Of a stretch of 64,000 bases of DNA, positions 59,291-64,000 are shown one piece after another. Position 1 is the first letter of the stretch. Each line of letters opens with the position of its first letter. The notes under the pieces are model-generated. The model worked only from the letters and a program-made list of their open reading frames with translations. It had not been told where the DNA came from and made no database searches. Source of the stretch: Apium graveolens (lineage: Eukaryota > Streptophyta > Magnoliopsida > Apiales > Apiaceae); NCBI RefSeq assembly GCF_009905375.1, contig NC_133657.1:4482239-4546238 (forward strand). The letters run 5' to 3'. The position numbers were made by a program, and so were the translations under genes.

Positions 59291-59302
59291 GCTCTGATAC
59301 CA
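59291..59302 (-). promoter_or_regulatory. Primer-binding site of element D (initiator tRNA-Met)
   Basis: The minus strand reads TGGTATCAGAGC, two bases after the LTR end AACA. Confidence 0.93.
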
Positions 59303-59304
59303 AT

Positions 59305-60406
59305 TGTTATTCCCAGTGGACTAATAATGAGATTTACAGAAGGGGGGTTGAATGTAAATCTCAAAACTTTTTCAAGTTTTGAGCAGTTTCTAAGGCTAAG
59401 TGTTTTAGTGAGCAAATGTGTGTGAATTGCTTGAGGCTAATACAGACAGATATATATTCAAACACAAATGTAAAGAACACAAAGAACTTAAAAACTTTTC
59501 TGGTGGATTTGTTGTTCCACCAGAGATGTGTAATTTCAAAAAATCTGTGATTCAAAGAATTAAATCACAACTGCTTCCTAGTACAAACTAGATGATTTTC
59601 TCTCTGGATTTTTCTAAACAGCTCTTGAAAATTCACACCTAATTACTAGCTGCTACTTGGTTTATATACCACCAAGTTTACAAGTGAAGACAAAACTGTA
59701 AAATATAATTAAAAAGGCTCTTCACATGTTTCTTCTTCATTTCTCTATCCAATGCAATTTGGGTTTAGCTGTTAATCTTTGAATACTCCCTTGTTTGCAC
59801 CAGAATGGAAATGCTGCATTTTCTTGATTCCTCCTAGAGGCTGCCACATTCTAGTTTGTCTCTGTCAACCCATGTGCCTCTGTCAGCTTATGAATTGTCA
59901 CTATCAACTGCTATTGAACTAAGCATCCGTTGAAGCTTCCATCCGTTGATGCCTTATCCGTTGAGGCTTTATCCGTTGAAGCTTTATCCGTTGATGCATT
60001 AGAAGTTGAAGTCTTATCCGTTGAAGCACTTATCCGTTGATGGATATTATCCGTTGAAGCTTTAGAGACATCCGTTGAAGCTTTGTTTCTTATCCGTTGA
60101 AGGTCTTCAATATCAGTTGATACTTCTTCACTTATACAAAATTACAAGGCATAGAATATTTACAATTAGCCGTCCTATTTGCATATCCACTAGTAGTCAA
60201 CATGACTGATAATTTCCTACAACATTTAAGAATTACAACTTGAATCCAGAGAATGAAATGTGCTACAATACTAAACTTATTGCTAAGTAAAGTTACTCCT
60301 TCAATGGATAGCCAAGATGGTCTTATCCGTTGAGGCTACAAACACTAGATTTCTACTTAAGTGTTTTGTTTAACTTATTATCAAACTAATACACATATTC
60401 CTAACA
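59305..60406 (-). repeat. 5' LTR of element D (also serves as 3' LTR of the partial copy)
   Basis: It starts TGTTAGGAATATGTG at 60406 and ends GGGAATAACA at 59305. Ten intact TCCGTTGA copies lie between about 59932 and 60112, plus an inverted pair at 60300-60336, one arm of which has decayed to TCAATGGAT. A polypurine tract and third-ORF end lie directly upstream (60407 on), so the LTR sits between two internal regions. Confidence 0.93.
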
Positions 60407-61850
60407 ATCTCCCCCTATTTATGTCTACTAGAACTGTAGGCATAAATTTGGGTTTAGCTTGATGATAACAAAACACTTGACAAACATATTAACTGTAATA
60501 AAGCAGAAATTCAAAAGTGTTGCAAAAATGTGTATGCTGAGATGGAATTGAAGAATTATATTGTTTCCAAGGGTGCTCCTTTAGCCTGAGCAGATTAATT
60601 TCTTTTTCTTTGATCCCTTGTTTTCTTTCCTAGCCTCCTGTCATTCTCCTCTATTTGAAGTTGAAGTTGTCTGTAGAACTCAGCTTTATCTTCTTCATTG
60701 ATGTCCAACTTAGATTGCATATCCTTGAGAGTTTCATTACTGGCAATCTTGAGCTGATCTTCAAGTCTGAAAAATCTTCTAACTCCTTTGTTGTCTCTGA
60801 ACTCCATCAACCAATGAGGTGATTTGTGAACTGTAATTTCTCTTTCTTGAATGAGTAATGTTCTAGGTAAGGCATTGGGCTCCCACCAAGTCTTCCTTAT
60901 GTTGGCAATCTTGTTGAGAATCTCAGTCTTAGCAGTCCTGGTAAAGCCAGAATCCCTTTTTATGGCTGAGTAGACTCTAACCAAGGTAGAGTAGCCTTCA
61001 TTCAGAATCCTGTAGAGAGGCCAAGTTCTTTCCCCACTTCCTTTGTATTTGAACACTAGTCTTTCTGGTAGCTGTCTGTAGGCATCTATTCCCCTTACTT
61101 CCTCCAGCTCATCCAGATAAAGTTCAATGTCTGAAAATTCCTTTATGTCACAAATGTGAACATAATCATCCTTAGAGGCTTGTGGCTTAGGCTTAGGCTT
61201 CTGAGTGAATTTGATTGAGGTTGGAGGAGGTGTTGATTTGATTTTCCTTTTATGCTTCTTTGATGGTGGAGAAGAGGTTAAGAAGGTGGGCAATTTGATG
61301 GTGTCCCAATCAATTGGTTCCTCCTTAGGAGTGATTGTTTCACCAAGGATGTTTATGAAGGGATCAGGCACAATGGGTTCAAGAATAGAAGGTAGTGGTT
61401 TGGATTTTGATTGGGTTTCTTCAGTCTCATCTACCATCTTTCTTTTTGCATTGGCCTTCTTTCTGTTCCCTTTCTGCCATTCCTCTCTTTCCTTACTTCT
61501 TTCTCCCACATCATCACTAAACTTATCCCCCATACCTACATCTTCACTCTTGTCTTCAATTTATTTCTTTTTCTTCAGCTTGACTTGACTTTAGCTGTTT
61601 TTCAAGCTTTGCTTGTGCTCTTTTGTCAGCCTTTAGCTTTTTGGCTTCTTCCTTCAACCTTCTGGCTTCTTACCTCTTGGCTATTGAGAATTTGGGATGT
61701 CCTTGCATCACACAAATGCTCTTTCCTCTCTAAAGATAATAGCCATGTTCATCCTTTCAACCACATCCATGGTCTCTTTGTGCTTTATGATACTTCTACC
61801 CAAAACCTTGTCTTCATCAGGCTTTGGAAGAGGAAAATCCACTTCTTTCA
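60407..61850 (-). pseudogene. Partial second internal region: polypurine tract and end of third ORF
   Basis: It matches 48226-49668 of element D over its whole length with few differences. It includes the tract AAATAGGGGGAGAT and the third-ORF C-terminal domain (open piece 61533-60595, 312 codons, ending in the same basic tail). The match stops sharply at 61850 after AGTGGATTTTCC-type sequence, where the chromovirus LTR begins. With the LTR at 59305-60406 it forms the right part of an LTR-internal-LTR-internal array. Confidence 0.88.
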
Positions 61851-63435
61851 GGCTAGGAATGGAAAGGGTTTACTAGGTGGCAGCAGTTCAACCTTCAGGA
61901 AAGCAAATCCAGGCAAGTAACTCTGATTACTTGTGTAAATGGTTATAAAGAGAATGTTGTTCATACTATGTAGAGTATTGAACTGTTTAATTATGAAACC
62001 CTGATATTGATTTGAAGTACCCTTGTTCTTGATAATTTGTTATTGATAAGCTTATTGATTCCACCCTTTGATAATCTGTCCTTCCTGTTCAAATTATGTA
62101 TTGAGCCACGAAATATATTGAACCCACTTATTATCCTTGTTAACCCTGTCTAATGATACCCTGTTCTTCCTGATCACCCTATTGATCCCTAAACAAATGT
62201 TGATCCTTCTAACTTAAGTGCTTTGTTATCCCTGATACAGAATTCTTATGAATTGTTCCTTGCGTATCTTTGAATCACTCCCTGAACTTCGTTTCCTTAA
62301 AATCTGAATTAAGAATGAGTTTCGACTTGAAAGAGTCCGAATGATTTCAAATGCTTGGTAATGATACAATGAATTTTAGAAAACCTATTTGTTTTTCCAA
62401 CTCAAGGTTTTCCAAATGAATTCCTGATGGACTGGATTGGGACGTAAGAGGCTAGTAGAACTAGTCCAGTCATGGTAAGAGGCTAGTGGGGCTAGTCCAA
62501 CTTAAGGCTTAAATTATGCTGATTGGTACCTTAAAGACCGGAATGGAGGTCGATACGGGCTGATCACCCGTATATAATGAAATGGAAAGATAAAGTGATC
62601 CAATCAAGGGTTCTAAATGATTATTTAAAAAAGGAACTGAAACTTTCTGTTCAGTAAATTGATTCTTGAAAATGGAAATGGTTTATATTGCTTTGAAAAA
62701 GAGTTGATTATGTTATTGTGAAGCTTAAAGCTCGAGAACCCTGATACTTGAATTTGTTGATCATATGATTGATTCCATATATTGAAATATTGAAATATTG
62801 TTGCTTTCCTCTTTTGAAAGATCTATTCTAATCCTTTAATGATTTGTGATGAATGTCGGCTTTCGTCCTGCTTTTAGCCTTGTTCCTTGAAAGCACCACA
62901 TTATCCTTCAAAACCTTTCCTTAACCCAAAAGATGGAAATCTGCCACCTAGATCAAATAAAGTAGAATGCCCTGAGTTTGGTAAAGCATATTGTGATTTG
63001 ATATTATAGAACTGCTACATAGTTACTTGCTGAGTTTTATACTCATTTGTTTTGTTTAATCTAACCCTGGCAGTTAAGCAAGAAGATGGTCAGGCTTAGG
63101 CGCACTGCTCATAAGAGCGTACCTGGTGGTCCCTACCGTGTTGAGGGCTTCCGGTTGCCAGAGCAGGTAGTGGTAATTATGAGTGAGCTCGCGCCTAGAA
63201 AGAAGCGTTTAAAGATATAATGGGTTATCTGTCGGTTCCCAGCCAGAATCGATATTGTTTATTTAATAATATTTTGGGTTTGTAAGTTATATTTTGTGAT
63301 TGGTAGTTGTAATCTTGTCTCAAACTTTATCATGTTGATCCTGTTAGTAGTTTAATCGGGGTTTATGCATGTTTAATTATTAGATTAGAGGTGTGTGAGT
63401 CCTCATTTCCTAACCCCGAGATTGAGGGCGTCACA
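61851..63435 (+). repeat. Chromovirus (Tekay/Del-like) LTR, left limit uncertain
   Basis: The right end GAGGGCGTCACA followed by AGT and TGGTATCAGAGC is typical of Tekay/Del LTRs and their primer site. The left limit is taken as the break in the Sirevirus match at 61850. No TG start is seen there, so the LTR may be truncated. A direct repeat of GTAAGAGGCTAGT-type sequence with GACTAGTCCA-like ends lies at 62446-62503. The rest is a typical long LTR without ORFs. Confidence 0.7.
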
Positions 63436-63438
63436 AGT

Positions 63439-63450
63439 TGGTATCAGAGC
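63439..63450 (+). promoter_or_regulatory. Primer-binding site of the chromovirus
   Basis: TGGTATCAGAGC, three bases after the LTR end, complementary to initiator tRNA-Met. Confidence 0.88.
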
Positions 63451-63656
63451 TACAGGATCTAGTCCCTGAGACAAGTTAGGATTTTTAAAAAGGGGTATTT
63501 TGGGAATATATCTATATCGCGAGAGAGTTCGACTCATATAAAGTTGAGTTAGACTATTAGGTATAGTCTAAGGAAAGTGTTTATTGGTGAAGTGGAAACT
63601 AAAGTTAGGGTGTGAGTTAGCTGGAAGCTTTATTTAACCCTAACATTGTTTCTTGG

Positions 63657-64000
63657 TTGTTGTTTTGTGTTTTCTCTCAGGATCCTAGTAGTGGTAGTGA
63701 CTCAGACTCAGAGATTAGTTTGTCTGGTACCCCTGTGGACCCCGTTCCACCCTCTCCAGAGGAGCCTGTGTATGTTAGTTCAGACCCAGAGGAGGACCCT
63801 TCTGAGAGTAGTGAGATCCCTATGCAGATTCAGAGACCCCTGCCCCTGAGCCAGAGTCTGAGATGCCTAAGACTGTTCCTGTCAGTGTTGGTGGCAAGTT
63901 AGCCCAGGATCGAGATTTTGTGTACTCCCGCATTCCTAAGTTGGGAGCTTTGGTGGATAGGTTGATTCGAGATTCTAGGCAGAGGACTTCAGTAGTGATG
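63657..64000 (+). pseudogene. Chromovirus gag start, frameshifted and cut by window end
   Basis: The frame DPSSGSDSDSEISLSG, then PEEPVYVSSDPEED (about 63681-63800), is an acidic Ser/Pro-rich gag N-terminus. Near 63815-63830 the homologous reading moves to another frame and goes on as PEPESEMPKTVPVSVGGKL and RIPKLGALVDRLI to the window end. One frameshift is therefore likely. The residues just before DPSS read from TTTTCTCTCAG, which looks like a splice acceptor, so the true start may lie elsewhere. Confidence 0.65.

Larger units (their letters stand above)
47125..60406 (-). mobile_element. Sirevirus-type Ty1/copia element D, full length
   Basis: LTRs of about 1101 and 1102 bp flank an internal region of about 11.1 kb with primer-binding site, gag, pol, third ORF and polypurine tract, all on the minus strand. 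By eye the two LTRs differ at about 17 positions including one indel, so the copy is young. The family is that of A. The left flank is cttat. On the right, the LTR is followed not by host DNA but by another polypurine tract and third-ORF end (60407-61850), so there is no target duplication. Stops within gag, pol and the third ORF mean it cannot move on its own. Confidence 0.92.

Noticed and set aside
59930..60115. Regularly repeated ATCCGTTGA units that might suggest a CRISPR array
   Set aside because: Repeats are only 9-10 bases with spacers of uneven, short length, inside a plant retrotransposon LTR. There is no leader or cas context.

Overview
The window is nuclear DNA of a flowering plant. 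The evidence is an AT-rich intergenic background, nested LTR retrotransposons of plant-specific lineages (Sirevirus-type Ty1/copia, Athila-like and chromoviral Ty3/gypsy), an L1-type LINE, a tRNA-derived SINE, Stowaway-type MITEs, a four-exon chloroplast-type ribokinase gene and an intronless PPR gene. The repeat families suggest an asterid eudicot, possibly Apiaceae, but that is a weak inference.

Layout. 1-28371 is a nest of elements. A decayed Sirevirus (element C, + strand, 10861-28160) is split by a younger Sirevirus (element A, + strand, from before the window to 10860), by a Stowaway MITE (13141-13359) and by a gypsy solo LTR (14613-24053, - strand). The solo LTR is itself split by a third Sirevirus (element B, - strand, 15131-23198). 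C abuts the gag end of an older gypsy element (28161-28371). An Athila-like LTR plus gag start (28372-30194), a hAT-like repeat, a SINE (30509-30741) and other small repeats follow. About 31.8-42.7 kb is the gene island: a minisatellite-preceded orphan gene (32506-33102), ribokinase RBSK (35136-37695, - strand) and a PPR gene (41461-42687, - strand), with LINE debris between the last two. 43.1-45.9 kb is a worn third-ORF remnant of another Sirevirus. 47125-60406 is a complete-length Sirevirus (element D, - strand, same family as A). It is joined without a target duplication to a second partial internal region (60407-61850), so the order is LTR-internal-LTR-internal. The window ends in a Tekay/Del-like chromovirus LTR, primer-binding site and frameshifted gag start.

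How the parts work together. The cellular genes look independent of one another. Each full Sirevirus would encode gag, then protease-integrase-reverse transcriptase-RNase H, then a very long third ORF traditionally called env-like. All copies here carry stops or frameshifts. A has one uninterrupted RT-RNase H frame, but it has lost a catalytic aspartate.

Main lead. Each of the three Sirevirus families carries its own short motif, scattered at high density through its LTR, its untranslated linkers and, in families A/D and B, its coding regions: TCAACGGAT in A/D, AAGTTCTGA in B, TCGACAAGTC in C. In A/D and C the copies often form inverted pairs. The pattern recurs in three families with unrelated motifs. 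It resembles the family-specific target motifs of sequence-specific anti-silencing proteins known from other plant transposons, and the uncharacterised third ORF is a candidate binding partner. That link is a hypothesis.
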